DNA of 64,000 nt from Methanocella_A sp963792125 (lineage in GTDB: Archaea; Halobacteriota; Methanocellia; Methanocellales; Methanocellaceae). Under the pieces are notes generated by a model. It saw only the letters and a program-made list of their open reading frames with translations, was not told the origin of the DNA and made no database searches. The stretch covers positions 62,001-126,000 of the forward strand of contig CAWBVA010000003.1 of NCBI GenBank assembly GCA_963792125.1, read 5' to 3'. Of this stretch, positions 16,958-25,399 are shown in pieces. Position numbers and translations under genes: made by a program. Position 1 is the stretch's first letter. Each line of letters opens with the position of its first letter.

Positions 16958-17763
16958 GCAGACTCTGCAGTGGTCTCCCGTATAGCCTGCAGGATAGTGT
17001 CGCCATACTTCTCGATGCGCTTTTCGCCTAACCCTTTGACTTTCTTCAGCTCGTCTCTCGTGGCCGGCCGTTGTTTGACCAGGGTATACAGGACCCGGTT
17101 ATCGAAGACTGCAGGCAGGAATGTGATGCCGTTGCCGTGGGCAAGATCGATGCGGAGCTTCTTCAGCCGTACCTCGAGCACTTTTTCCTCACCGGTCATG
17201 GCGATCTTCTCTACAGCAGGCTTTTCTGTCAAAGGCTTTCCTGTCCGGGGCTTTTTAGTTTCAGTTGACAGTTCCTTGAACAGGCTCTCGAAGGCGCTCA
17301 TTTTCAGGAATGTGATCGTCAGCCGGTCGTCCCCGGCGATGGCTTCCACAGTGAACGTCCCGTTGCTCCCTCTTGACCAGATCTCACCGGCGCGGGCAAG
17401 ATAGCTGACAGGGTTTACCCCGTGCAGGCTGTGCACGACGATGCTGTTGTCGGGCTTGAGCATCAGCACCGCGTCACCTTCGAACTTCTTGACGGTACGG
17501 CCGTTATACTCAACTACGGCGGGCCCCGATACGACGTAGCAGTTACCCCAGCCCTTCATCGAAATTCCTTTGTTGTCCGTAGCATCGGCATTATTCTTTT
17601 TCCTCTCCTCTTCGATCTTCCGGATGACCTCGTCCAGCCACGGGTCCTCTTTCGGACTGTCGTCCACCATGGCATTAAGGCCAGTTTCCAGCTGCTCTAT
17701 ACTTATTTCGACACCTGCTTTATCGAGAATATCCTTTAACATCTGCACAAACTCGTCTGTCAT
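16954..17763 (-). CDS. NucS N-terminal-like / HRDC domain protein
   Basis: 269 residues. Residues ~78-150 (GPAVVEYNGRTVKKFEGDAV, then LMLKPDNSIVVHSLHGVNPV) resemble the DNA-binding N-terminal domain of NucS (DUF91). Residues ~200-265 are an HRDC domain (LRIDLAHGNGITFLPAVFDN, later ATRDELKKVKGLGEKRIEKY). The NucS RecB-like nuclease core is missing. Expect a DNA-binding, non-catalytic protein acting in repair or recombination; this is inference from domains. Confidence 0.65.
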   Translation of the reverse strand: MTDEFVQMLKDILDKAGVEISIEQLETGLNAMVDDSPKEDPWLDEVIRKIEEERKKNNADATDNKGISMKGWGNCYVVSGPAVVEYNGRTVKKFEGDAVLMLKPDNSIVVHSLHGVNPVSYLARAGEIWSRGSNGTFTVEAIAGDDRLTITFLKMSAFESLFKELSTETKKPRTGKPLTEKPAVEKIAMTGEEKVLEVRLKKLRIDLAHGNGITFLPAVFDNRVLYTLVKQRPATRDELKKVKGLGEKRIEKYGDTILQAIRETTAESA

Positions 17764-18122
17764 GTCCTTTCACCGATGCCCCGAGTGAATCTTTCAGGCA
17801 TCATACTTGATTTCACTTATATGTATTTAAGTTCTTGCATAGTCTGCGATGAAAGTATTATACTTTGCCGTTATTCGGGCCGTGTACAGTCGGACTTTTA
17901 ATTGATGCGCACCAATCGCAAGGGATGGAAATGATTATATAATATGTGATATATAATAAGTGACATATGAATGCCCGGCATGATGGCGGGAAAGGAATAC
18001 CAGGAGATCTTAAGATTGACCGTTGAGCTGATCCTGAAACGGGGGCATCGCATGACATGTGAAAAAGGCCTCCGGGCTTTACGCCGTTCATTCCGGCGGC
18101 CAGGAGAATGGGTGATGCGGCT
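17764..18122. other. Intergenic region with divergent promoters
   Basis: Spacer between divergent NucS/HRDC-like and PaaK-like genes. AT-rich tract ATTATATAATATGTGATATA (17933-17952) is a plausible TATA region for the rightward gene. Nothing else recognised. Confidence 0.4.
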
Positions 18123-19463
18123 ATGATCAGCAAATGCATTTTTACAATTGCCCACGAGGCGGGCAACCCCCATTTCTATCCGATCTACCGCAGGTTGATG
18201 AAAAACCAGTGGAGGCGGTACGAGGACCTGAAAGCGGAGCAGGAAAAACAATTACGCCAGATGATGAGCTTCGCATACCTCAACGTCCCCTACTATCACA
18301 AGCTTTTCAACCGTCTCGGGCTGAAGCCCGATGACATCCGGACGGTGCAGGACCTCGAAAAGCTCCCGTTCCTCAACAAGGAGATCATCAACAAGAACCC
18401 GGACGACTTCAAACCGCTGTACCTGAAGCGGACCAAATACACTACCGCCGCCACGGGAGGCACGACCGGCACCCCGATGCAGTACCGCCAGTCGAGCATC
18501 GACCGTTTCATGGGCGGGGCATTGTTGTACCGCGGCTGGGGCTATGCCGGCTACGAGCTGGGCGACCGGATGGTGTTCCTTGCCGGCTCGTCGCTGGATA
18601 CCGGCAAGCGTTCTTTCCTGATCACCCGGGCCCACGAGATGGCGCGAAACCTGAAAAAGCTCTCTTCCTTCGATATGGGCGACCGGGAGATGAAGGAATA
18701 CGCCGGCGTCATCAACTCGTACAGGCCGAAGTTCATCCGCGGCTACGCGTCGTCCCTGTTCTTCTTCGCGGGCTGGCTGGAGAAGAACGACATAAGAATC
18801 CACCGGCCTGAAGGCATTTTCACCACTTCTGAAAAGCTGTACCCTGCCATGAAGGCGAAGATAGCGGAAGTCTTTGGCTGCCCGGTCTTCGACACCTACG
18901 GCCTGAGCGACGGTGGTGTTACCGCCTTCGAATGTACCGAACACACAGGGCTGCATATCGACACCGAGCGCAGCATCATGGAGATCGTCGACGGCAACGG
19001 TGAACAGATGGAGCGCGGAGAAGGCCGCATAGTGGCTACCAGCCTCTATAACTACGCCATGCCATTCCTGCGTTACGACACGGGCGACGACGGGCATCTG
19101 CTGGAAGAGACGTGCAGCTGCGGCCGGGGATTCAAGCTGTTGAAAGAAGTGAACGGCCGCACGGTGGACGTGCTCGTGACTCCGGAGGGAAAGAGCATAC
19201 ACGGGTGGTTCTTCCTCTACATTTTCTGGGAGCAGCAGGGTATCAGAGAATACCAGGTCATCCAGGAGACACTTGACCGCATCGTGATCAAGATCGTACC
19301 CGACGACAGCTTCGATGAGCATCAACTCGACCGTATCCGCACCGTCGTCCGCAGCCGCAGCGAAGGCTGGAACCTCGAGTTCAGGATCGTGGACCGTATC
19401 GAGCGGACCGGCTCGGGAAAGTACAAGTTCATCAAGAACGACTATATCAACAGGCCTTCGTAG
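18123..19463 (+). CDS. Phenylacetate-CoA ligase / CapK-like adenylate-forming enzyme
   Basis: 446 residues. AMP-binding P-loop TTAATGGTTGTPMQYRQ at about residue 108, FTTSEKLYP and DTYGLSDGG in the core, and YDTGDDG with a following four-cysteine-like CSCG segment near residue 320. The ATG at 18123 is preceded by GGTGAT at a 6-nt spacer; the ATG at 18108 sits too close to GGAG. The family activates aryl or acyl acids, or works in capsule and coenzyme F390 synthesis in methanogens; the substrate here is unknown. Confidence 0.85.
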   Translation: MISKCIFTIAHEAGNPHFYPIYRRLMKNQWRRYEDLKAEQEKQLRQMMSFAYLNVPYYHKLFNRLGLKPDDIRTVQDLEKLPFLNKEIINKNPDDFKPLYLKRTKYTTAATGGTTGTPMQYRQSSIDRFMGGALLYRGWGYAGYELGDRMVFLAGSSLDTGKRSFLITRAHEMARNLKKLSSFDMGDREMKEYAGVINSYRPKFIRGYASSLFFFAGWLEKNDIRIHRPEGIFTTSEKLYPAMKAKIAEVFGCPVFDTYGLSDGGVTAFECTEHTGLHIDTERSIMEIVDGNGEQMERGEGRIVATSLYNYAMPFLRYDTGDDGHLLEETCSCGRGFKLLKEVNGRTVDVLVTPEGKSIHGWFFLYIFWEQQGIREYQVIQETLDRIVIKIVPDDSFDEHQLDRIRTVVRSRSEGWNLEFRIVDRIERTGSGKYKFIKNDYINRPS

Positions 19464-19549
19464 GCATTTTTTCTTTTTCCCGGCAGGATAAGTCTAAGTG
19501 CGAACAGGTGCATTCTTCATCGGATTAACGACCGTGAACGGGTGATCAT

Positions 19550-20101
19550 ATGTACTTTGAGAAGCCTGGCAGGGAAAACACGCAGAAGACGCTGGAGCTG
19601 GCACGGGACGAGGCAATCAGGCGGGGCATCAGTTACATCATTGTCGCGTCCACGATGGGTGATACCGGCATGGCCGCCGCCGAAATGCTAAATGGCACCG
19701 GGCTGCATCTCGTGGTCGTATCGCACAGCACAGGTTTCCGGGAGGCAGGCAAGCAGACGTTCAGCCCTGAAGCGAAAAAGAAAATCGAGTCTCTGGGCGG
19801 CACAGTCTATACCGGCACAATGGTCCTGCACGGGCTGGGCAATGCACTGCGGGACAAAGGCGGCTATGCCCCGGGACAGGTAGTGGCCGATTCGTTGCGT
19901 ATTCTGGGCCAGGGCACCAAGGTCGCGGTCGAGATCACGGCCATGTGCGCGGACGCAGGCCTGGTCCCCTGCGAAGACATCATAGCCGTCGCCGGCTCAG
20001 GCCGGGGCGCTGACACGGCTGCAGTGATTAAGGCCAGTTCGTCGAACAGGTTCTTCGACATACGGGTGCGCGAGTATCTCGCAAAGCCCCGGGACTGGTG
20101 A
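19550..20101 (+). CDS. Stand-alone pyruvate-kinase alpha/beta (PK C-terminal-like) domain protein
   Basis: 183 residues with the fold signature of the pyruvate kinase C-terminal domain as found alone in many archaea: NTQKTLELARDEAIRRG, IIVASTMGDTGMAAAEML, then LVVVSHSTGFREAG. No kinase barrel is present. ATG at 19550 after GGGTGATC. Its end overlaps or abuts the MBL gene. Function unproven; possibly ligand sensing. Confidence 0.75.
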   Translation: MYFEKPGRENTQKTLELARDEAIRRGISYIIVASTMGDTGMAAAEMLNGTGLHLVVVSHSTGFREAGKQTFSPEAKKKIESLGGTVYTGTMVLHGLGNALRDKGGYAPGQVVADSLRILGQGTKVAVEITAMCADAGLVPCEDIIAVAGSGRGADTAAVIKASSSNRFFDIRVREYLAKPRDW

Positions 20102-20112
20102 AGGTGGTTATC

Positions 20113-20925
20113 ATGGAAGGACAGAACTCATCATGGCTTAAAGTAAGCAAATTATCGAAAGACGTCTGGCGCATCGAGGACGGCGGCATCGTCAGCCAGT
20201 ACCTGATAGCCGGCGATAATAAGGCGTTGCTCATCGACTGCGGCTGGGGCATCGGGGACCTCCGCGAAGTCGTCGACGGCCTCACATCGTTACCCCTGAC
20301 GGTAATCAACACGCATGGTCATCCTGATCATACCTGCGGCAACTTCCGGTTCGAGGGCATCCACATTCACGAGGGTGACGTGCCCATGCTAAAAAAGAAC
20401 TTCAGCCCCGCAGTGCGATACCAGGTACTGAAACGTTTCCCGAAACACACGCTCCCCGCAGGCTTCTCCGAAGATGCCTGGCTGCATGCCCGGCTGAGCC
20501 GCTTCACCCCGTTCAAAGGCCCCCTGAGCTTCGACCTCGGCGGCCGCACCGTGGACGTCATCGAGACCCCCGGCCACACGCCCGGCAGCATCTGTCTCTA
20601 CGACAGTAAAGAACGGCTGTTATTTTCTGCGGACAACATCCTTGAAAATAATACTCTGCTGATGCTGGAGGACAGCCTGCCGTTGAAGACTTATATGAGA
20701 AGCATCGACAAGCTGGCCACCATGATGGGCCAGGTGGATAAAATTTACCCGGCCCATGGCAAGGCGCCGCTGAAACCACGCGTGCTGGCAGAGATGCAGG
20801 ACGGAGTGCGTAAAATCATCAAAGGCGAGCTCAAAGGACACCCGGAGACGACGCGCCTGGGCAGCGGCCTCTCCTGTCACTTTGACACCTGCGGCATCCT
20901 GTACGACGAAAAGAAGCTAAAATAG
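20113..20925 (+). CDS. Metallo-beta-lactamase-fold hydrolase
   Basis: 270 residues. Zinc motif THGHPDH at about residue 70, later ETPGHTPGSICLY, the FSADNIL aspartate and the last histidine in YPAHG. I prefer the ATG at 20113 (AAGGTGG, 5-nt spacer) over the upstream GTG at 20098. The glyoxalase-II/lactonase-like branch acts on thioesters or lactones; substrate not predictable. Confidence 0.88.
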   Translation: MEGQNSSWLKVSKLSKDVWRIEDGGIVSQYLIAGDNKALLIDCGWGIGDLREVVDGLTSLPLTVINTHGHPDHTCGNFRFEGIHIHEGDVPMLKKNFSPAVRYQVLKRFPKHTLPAGFSEDAWLHARLSRFTPFKGPLSFDLGGRTVDVIETPGHTPGSICLYDSKERLLFSADNILENNTLLMLEDSLPLKTYMRSIDKLATMMGQVDKIYPAHGKAPLKPRVLAEMQDGVRKIIKGELKGHPETTRLGSGLSCHFDTCGILYDEKKLK

Positions 20926-20947
20926 CATCGCAGGGCCGGTCGCCTTC

Positions 20948-20963
20948 CGCGCGCGCATGCGCA
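20948..20963. repeat. Intergenic alternating-CG motif
   Basis: CGCGCGCGCATGCGC in the gap between the MBL and hemerythrin genes; a short member of the group described for 1471-1503. Confidence 0.35.
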
Positions 20964-21058
20964 AGAGACCGTACGAAATACGCGAAAAATCTGCCCATTC
21001 TTATTTTTTCCTGTTGCGCGTATAGTCCTGTACAGCCAGTAATGTCTGGTGACCAGCT

Positions 21059-21646
21059 ATGGCTTTATCCGATACGCAAAGACATCACATGCTTCCCGTC
21101 GGCGAACTGATGATCGAGCACCGGCTCATCGAGCGGATGCTCAGGCTGATGAAAGATGAGCTCGACCGCATCGGGAAATACGGGCGGGTAGACACAGACT
21201 TCGTTGACGATGCCGTGGACTTCATGAGGACCTTTACGGACATTTGCCATCATGGCAAGGAAGAGCGGATACTGTTCCCGGCCCTCTCGGCAAAGCCCCT
21301 GGCGTCCGGCATCAGGAAAACGATGGAAGAGCTGATAGAGGAACATAAGTTCGCGCGGGAGACCGTCGAAAAGATCGAGGCCGCAAAAGAGCGCTACCTT
21401 ATCGGGGAGAAGAATGCGCCTGCGGATATCATATCGTCTCTGAACGTCATCATCGAGTTTTACCCTCGCCATATCGAAAAGGAGGACAGGCACTTTTTCA
21501 TACCTTCCATGACCTACTTTACGAAGACGGAAAAAGATACGATGCTCGGGGAATTCTTCGATTTCGACAGCAAACTGATAGATGAGAAATATAAGTCGGT
21601 AGTCGAAGGGTACGAGGCACGGTATATGGCCGGGCCCGGCTTGTGA
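21059..21646 (+). CDS. Hemerythrin-domain (HHE) protein
   Basis: 195 residues, helical. Metal-ligand pattern: H in MIEHRLIERML, H in CHHGKEERILFPAL, H in EEHKFARETVE and HIEKEDRHFFIP. This is the bacterial/archaeal HHE four-helix bundle that binds a di-iron site for O2, NO or iron sensing. The C-terminal ~35 residues form a second helical extension. Confidence 0.88.
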   Translation: MALSDTQRHHMLPVGELMIEHRLIERMLRLMKDELDRIGKYGRVDTDFVDDAVDFMRTFTDICHHGKEERILFPALSAKPLASGIRKTMEELIEEHKFARETVEKIEAAKERYLIGEKNAPADIISSLNVIIEFYPRHIEKEDRHFFIPSMTYFTKTEKDTMLGEFFDFDSKLIDEKYKSVVEGYEARYMAGPGL

Positions 21647-21715
21647 TAGATATTTTAAAGTTTCTGTGAAATTGTCCGGGGATAACATTCGATAACGGTA
21701 TAAACGAAAGCGTAC

Positions 21716-21744
21716 AGGGGGACTTTTTAGTAAAAGGTCCCCCT
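21716..21744. terminator. Stable hairpin, GGGGGACTTTT type
   Basis: AGGGGGACTTTT and AAAAGGTCCCCCT pair with one bulged G around a TAGT loop, between hemerythrin and tRNA-Leu. A near copy lies 60 bp downstream. Confidence 0.5.
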
Positions 21745-21804
21745 TGCACCCCGAAAAACTATCACATTTGCACTTACCGTGCAGGCACCCGGTGTCGAGA
21801 CCCA

Positions 21805-21829
21805 GGGGAACTTTTTTAGAAAGTTCCCC
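21805..21829. terminator. Stable hairpin, GGGGAACTTT type
   Basis: Perfect 10-bp stem GGGGAACTTT / AAAGTTCCCC with a 5-nt loop, extendable by CCC / GGG with a bulge. It lies just beyond the 3' end of the minus-strand tRNA-Leu and may mark that transcript's end. Confidence 0.5.
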
Positions 21830-21850
21830 GGGAGCCCTTCAAAAATCTAG

Positions 21851-21935
21851 TGCCGGGATCCGGATTCGAACCGGAGAACCTCTGCAGGAACAGATCTTGA
21901 GTCTGTCGCCGTTGACCGGACTTGGCTATCCCAGC
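21851..21935 (-). tRNA. tRNA-Leu (anticodon CAA)
   Basis: 85 nt with a long variable arm as expected for Leu. Acceptor stem GCTGGGA pairs with TCCCGGC, discriminator A. Anticodon stem ACAGA / TCTGT closes the loop CTCAAGA, giving anticodon CAA (reads UUG). T-arm contains GGTTCGAATCC. No intron. Confidence 0.93.
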
Positions 21936-21995
21936 GTCTCGCTTTTATCTATTCTCAATACCTAATATAAAAAGGTAACCAGCGATAGAGATGCC

Positions 21996-22460
21996 TCACC
22001 TGACAAGACGCTTCTCGTAGAACCGGCTCAGCGTTGCCGTGCTGGCGACATATGGCGGAAATGCCGCTGTCTGCCGATACCCCATCCGCTCATACAGGCC
22101 CATGGCCTCGGGCTGGTAGATGCCGGTCTCCAGCCGCAACAAGGTGGTCCCCTGCTTAAGCGCGTAAGCTTCGAGGTAGTCCAGCATTATCTTGCCCAGG
22201 CCTTTCCCCCGGAACTGAGGGCGGACGTACATACGCTTCAGCTCGCCGAAGCCCTTGTAGAACTTCACGCCTCCGCAGCCGGCGGGCATGCCGTTCGCGC
22301 GGGTGATGAAGAAGGCAACGCCTTCCCTGATCAGCTCTTCCGGGCACAGGCCGAACTGGTTCCATTTCGGGTACAGGGGAGTCAGGTAATCATCCAGCTC
22401 GCCGATTAACGCGATCGCATCGGTCGTATCCGGTCGCTCCGGCGTAATCGTCACCTTCAT
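21996..22460 (-). CDS. GNAT-family N-acetyltransferase
   Basis: 154 residues from the ATG at 22460 (MKVTITPERPD), chosen because GAGAGG stands before it; an upstream in-frame ATG at 22478 precedes that site. Acetyl-CoA motif RPQFRGKGLGKIMLDYLEAY (R/Q-x-x-G-x-G/A) at about residues 86-105, and YERMGYRQT at the end. Substrate unknown. Confidence 0.88.
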   Translation of the reverse strand: MKVTITPERPDTTDAIALIGELDDYLTPLYPKWNQFGLCPEELIREGVAFFITRANGMPAGCGGVKFYKGFGELKRMYVRPQFRGKGLGKIMLDYLEAYALKQGTTLLRLETGIYQPEAMGLYERMGYRQTAAFPPYVASTATLSRFYEKRLVR

Positions 22461-22546
22461 GTCTGCCTGTCCTCTCAAACATATGATACGACGTTCGTAT
22501 AAAAAGTTGGTTCTTCAATGGTATCAGATGAAAAATATCCTGGTTT

Positions 22547-22708
22547 ATGCAATGCGACTCCTGTCATGCCTGCCAAGGGCGCCAGGATGCCAAGACGGCA
22601 GCCAAGGCTGTCCAGAAAGTGCGCAAATCGCCATACCGTTCAGAGCCTGGTCAGTGGCGCTCTTGGCGCGTGGCGTCTTTGGCGGGCCTGACAGGAGTCG
22701 CAAAGCCT
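22547..22708. repeat. Fold-back element with 13-bp terminal inverted repeats
   Basis: GCGACTCCTGTCA (22554-22566) and TGACAGGAGTCGC (22689-22701) are exact complements. Arms continue inward with GCCAAG / CTTGGC units. The right outer end, read in reverse, is AGGCTTTGCGACTCCTGTCA, matching the left terminus of the 3097-3553 element (AGGCTTTGCGCCTTCTGTCA). Confidence 0.7.
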
Positions 22709-22979
22709 GTACAAGACAATACACCATTGCCTCAGCTGAAATGCGTCTTAGCAAACGTGATGATTGTACCCAAATTTCGCCCGATTTCTCTTGCACGCGC
22801 GCGCGTGACCGCCCGCAAGGGTCCCTTGTCCCACCCGGCCACCGTGCTACCAGCCGACCATCTGCTAATTCACCTGCCAATTTACTGTCTATGCAGTTGC
22901 CCGGCAACTATTTTATACGTTGACGCATTAGAGTATAAAGAAAAATTGATATTACTCAATTTTACTTGCGGTGGCAGAC
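22709..22979. other. Intergenic region before the ABC importer
   Basis: Contains an alternating-CG motif (GCACGCGCGCGCGTG, about 22793-22807) and an AT-rich stretch near 22935-22965 that probably holds the importer promoter. No gene seen. Confidence 0.4.
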
Positions 22980-24022
22980 ATGGAACGGCGCGTATTCAGG
23001 TGGGTGCTCATTCTGCTGGGACTGTTAGCCCTGACTGTAGCTATCGCGGTCATTGCCATGGCCCTGGGTCCGTCGAACATCGGCCCGGACAAGGTAGTCC
23101 TCATCCTGCTGTCGAAAGTCCCTGTGCTGGGCGATCACATCGCTAAGACCTGGAGCCAGGGCGATGAGAATATCGTCCTTGTGATCAGGATGCCCCGTGT
23201 CCTGCTTGGCCTTCTTGTCGGCGCGTCGCTGGGCCTGGCCGGGGTGACCTCGCAGGGCGTATTCAAGAACCCGATGGCCGACCCGTACATCCTCGGCATC
23301 TCTTCCGGCGCGGCCATGGGTGCGTCACTCGTCATACTCATCGGCGTGGGCGTCGGCATGTTTTCTTACGGCATAGTCGTCGGGAGCTTTTGCCGGGGCG
23401 CTGCATCGGGGCTTTTCTCGTGTTTAACATCGCCAGGGTGCACAATAAGTTCCCGGTCGAGACGCTGCTGCTTTCGGGCATCGCGGTGTCCGCGTTCTTC
23501 TCGGCGGTCACCTACTTCCTGATGTATATCTCGGGCCACAAGCTCAACCAGATCGTCTTCTGGGTGATGGGGGCGCTGTGGAATGCATCATGGGAAGACG
23601 TGTTCATCCTCGCCCCGTTCCTGCTGATCGGCACGGCTGTGATTTACGCCTACGCACGTGACCTTAATGTCATGCTGCTCGGCGAAGAGTCTGCCGCGCA
23701 CCTGGGCACGGACGTCTCGAAAGTCAAGACTATCCTGCTGATCGCGTCGTCGCTGCTGGCGGCGGCCGCCGTCTCGGTGAGCGGCATCATCGGGTTCGTG
23801 GGCCTGATCATACCCCACATGATGCGCCTAATCCTGGGGCCTGACCACCGGCTTCTCATTCCTGCGTCACTGCTGGCAGGCGCGATGTTCCTGACACTGG
23901 CAGATACTTTCGCCCGCATGGTCATGCAGCCGGCCGAGATGCCCGTAGGCATCGTCACGGCGGTCATAGGCGCGCCATTCTTCGTGTACCTGCTGGCCCG
24001 GAAAAAGCGGAAGGTGACGTGA
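22980..24022 (+). CDS. FecCD/BtuC-type ABC importer permease, one frameshift
   Basis: Two frames join near 23388-23410 into a ~345-residue protein of FecCD/BtuC type with about ten helices. The first part has RMPRVLLGLLVGASLGLAGV, then MADPYILGISSGAAMGASL; the second has GHKLNQIVFWVMGALWNASW and the coupling region GLIIPHMMRLILGPDHR. Adding one base within the GGGG run at about 23407 restores a continuous frame. ATG at 22980 follows GGTGG; an upstream GTG at 22971 overlaps that site. Imports iron-siderophore, cobalamin or similar. No substrate-binding protein lies in the window. Confidence 0.85.
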
Positions 24023-25269
24023 TGACCACACTCGACGTCCAGGGCCTGTCGTGCAGCTACGGGGACGTGAAGGTGCTGGAGAACGTGTTCCTCCGGTCCG
24101 GGAAGGGCGAGTGCATCGGCATCATCGGGCCGAACGGCTCGGGCAAGTCCACGCTGCTGAAGGCGCTGAGCAAGAGCATCAAGCCGGTTTCCGGCTCTAT
24201 CGTGCTCCTCGACCGTGACCTGAAGTCTTTCTCTCATGGCGAACTGGCGCGTAACATGGCGGTTGTCTCACAGGACACACCCTCCGACTTCAATTTTTCC
24301 TGCCTCGACATCGTGCTCATGGGCCGGAACCCGCACCTGAAGCGGTTCGAGATTGAGGGAAAGAAGGACTACGAGATAGCGCAGGCGTCCATGGAGCTGA
24401 CCAGTACATGGGACTTCCGGGACCGCATGTTCAACGAGCTAAGCGGTGGCGAACGACAGCGTGTGATCATCGCGAGGGCGCTGACACAGGAGCCATCCAT
24501 TTTGCTGCTGGACGAGCCGGTATCGCACCTGGACATCAATCACCAGATCGAAATCCTGGAGCTGGTCGACCGGCTGAAAAAGACCAGAGGGCTGCTCATC
24601 GTCCTGGTCATCCACGACCTCAACCTCGCCGCCCGCTACTGCGACCGGCTCATCTTGCTTAACGGTAAGGCCATTCAGGCTGCCGGCTCTCCGGCGGAAG
24701 TGCTGACACGGGAGAACGTCCGTAAAGCGTTCCGTACGGACGTAATTGTCAGGCGCCACCCCATGACCGGTTCGATTTACATCACGCTGATGAACCCCGT
24801 GCCACAGGAAGCTCAAAAGAACGAGGGCAGGAAAATACATCTGGTCTCCGGGGCAGGCACCGGGGCCCGACTTATGTACGCACTGGTCTCTCGAGGCTAC
24901 ACAGTTACGGCAGGCGTGCTGAACGTGCTCGACTCAGATTTTGAGACGGCCGGCGAGCTCAATATCAAGACAATCAGCGAAGCCCCTTTCTCGCCCATCA
25001 CCCCGGAGGCCTCGGCACAGAACCTGGAAGCCATGAAGGCAGCGGACTTCGTCGTTGTCAGCGACGTTCCCATCGGCTGGGGCAACCTGCAAAACCTCGA
25101 GGCAGTCATGTCCATTGCCGGCATCAAGCCCGTCATACTGGTCGAAAGCACGGAGAAGCGCGACTTCACCGACGGCAAGGCGACAGAAATGTTCGACCGG
25201 CTGAAGTCGCAGGGTGCGATCAGGGCAGGTAGCGCAGACGAAGCTCTCGCAAAGCTGGAGACGCTATAA
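24022..25269 (+). CDS. ABC importer ATPase with C-terminal extension (FecE/BtuD-like)
   Basis: 415 residues. Residues 1-250 are a FecE/BtuD ATPase: Walker A GPNGSGKST, signature LSGGERQRVIIARAL, Walker B ILLLDEPVSHLD. Residues ~265-415 form an additional Rossmann-like domain (HLVSGAGTGARLMYALVSRG, then VTAGVLNVLDSDFETA) of the kind attached to archaeal cobalamin/iron ATPases; its ligand is unknown. ATG at 24022 overlaps the permease stop (TGATG), with AAGGTGA upstream. The two genes form one importer. Confidence 0.88.
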   Translation: MTTLDVQGLSCSYGDVKVLENVFLRSGKGECIGIIGPNGSGKSTLLKALSKSIKPVSGSIVLLDRDLKSFSHGELARNMAVVSQDTPSDFNFSCLDIVLMGRNPHLKRFEIEGKKDYEIAQASMELTSTWDFRDRMFNELSGGERQRVIIARALTQEPSILLLDEPVSHLDINHQIEILELVDRLKKTRGLLIVLVIHDLNLAARYCDRLILLNGKAIQAAGSPAEVLTRENVRKAFRTDVIVRRHPMTGSIYITLMNPVPQEAQKNEGRKIHLVSGAGTGARLMYALVSRGYTVTAGVLNVLDSDFETAGELNIKTISEAPFSPITPEASAQNLEAMKAADFVVVSDVPIGWGNLQNLEAVMSIAGIKPVILVESTEKRDFTDGKATEMFDRLKSQGAIRAGSADEALAKLETL

Positions 25270-25302
25270 TCCTCCCGGGGAAACAGTATAACCTGCCGGG
25301 GG

Positions 25303-25325
25303 CTCACGCGCGCGCGAGCGGCTGC
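25303..25325. repeat. Intergenic alternating-CG motif
   Basis: CTCACGCGCGCGCGAGCGGC followed by TGCCCGGC, the best-formed member of the group seen at 1471 and 41064. Lies in the gap after the ABC ATPase. Confidence 0.45.
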
Positions 25326-25399
25326 CCGGCCTGCTCCCGTAGCTAATATAAGCACTATATTTTTACATTCATCTGTCTTATTATCCCGCGGTAACGTTC

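Noticed and set aside
18252..19325. A 357-codon minus-strand open frame
   Set aside because: Antisense to the PaaK-like gene, no ribosome site, no family features.
21996..22460. Bacterial-type riboswitch upstream of the ABC importer
   Set aside because: No conserved aptamer seen in the spacer; only repeats and a CG motif.
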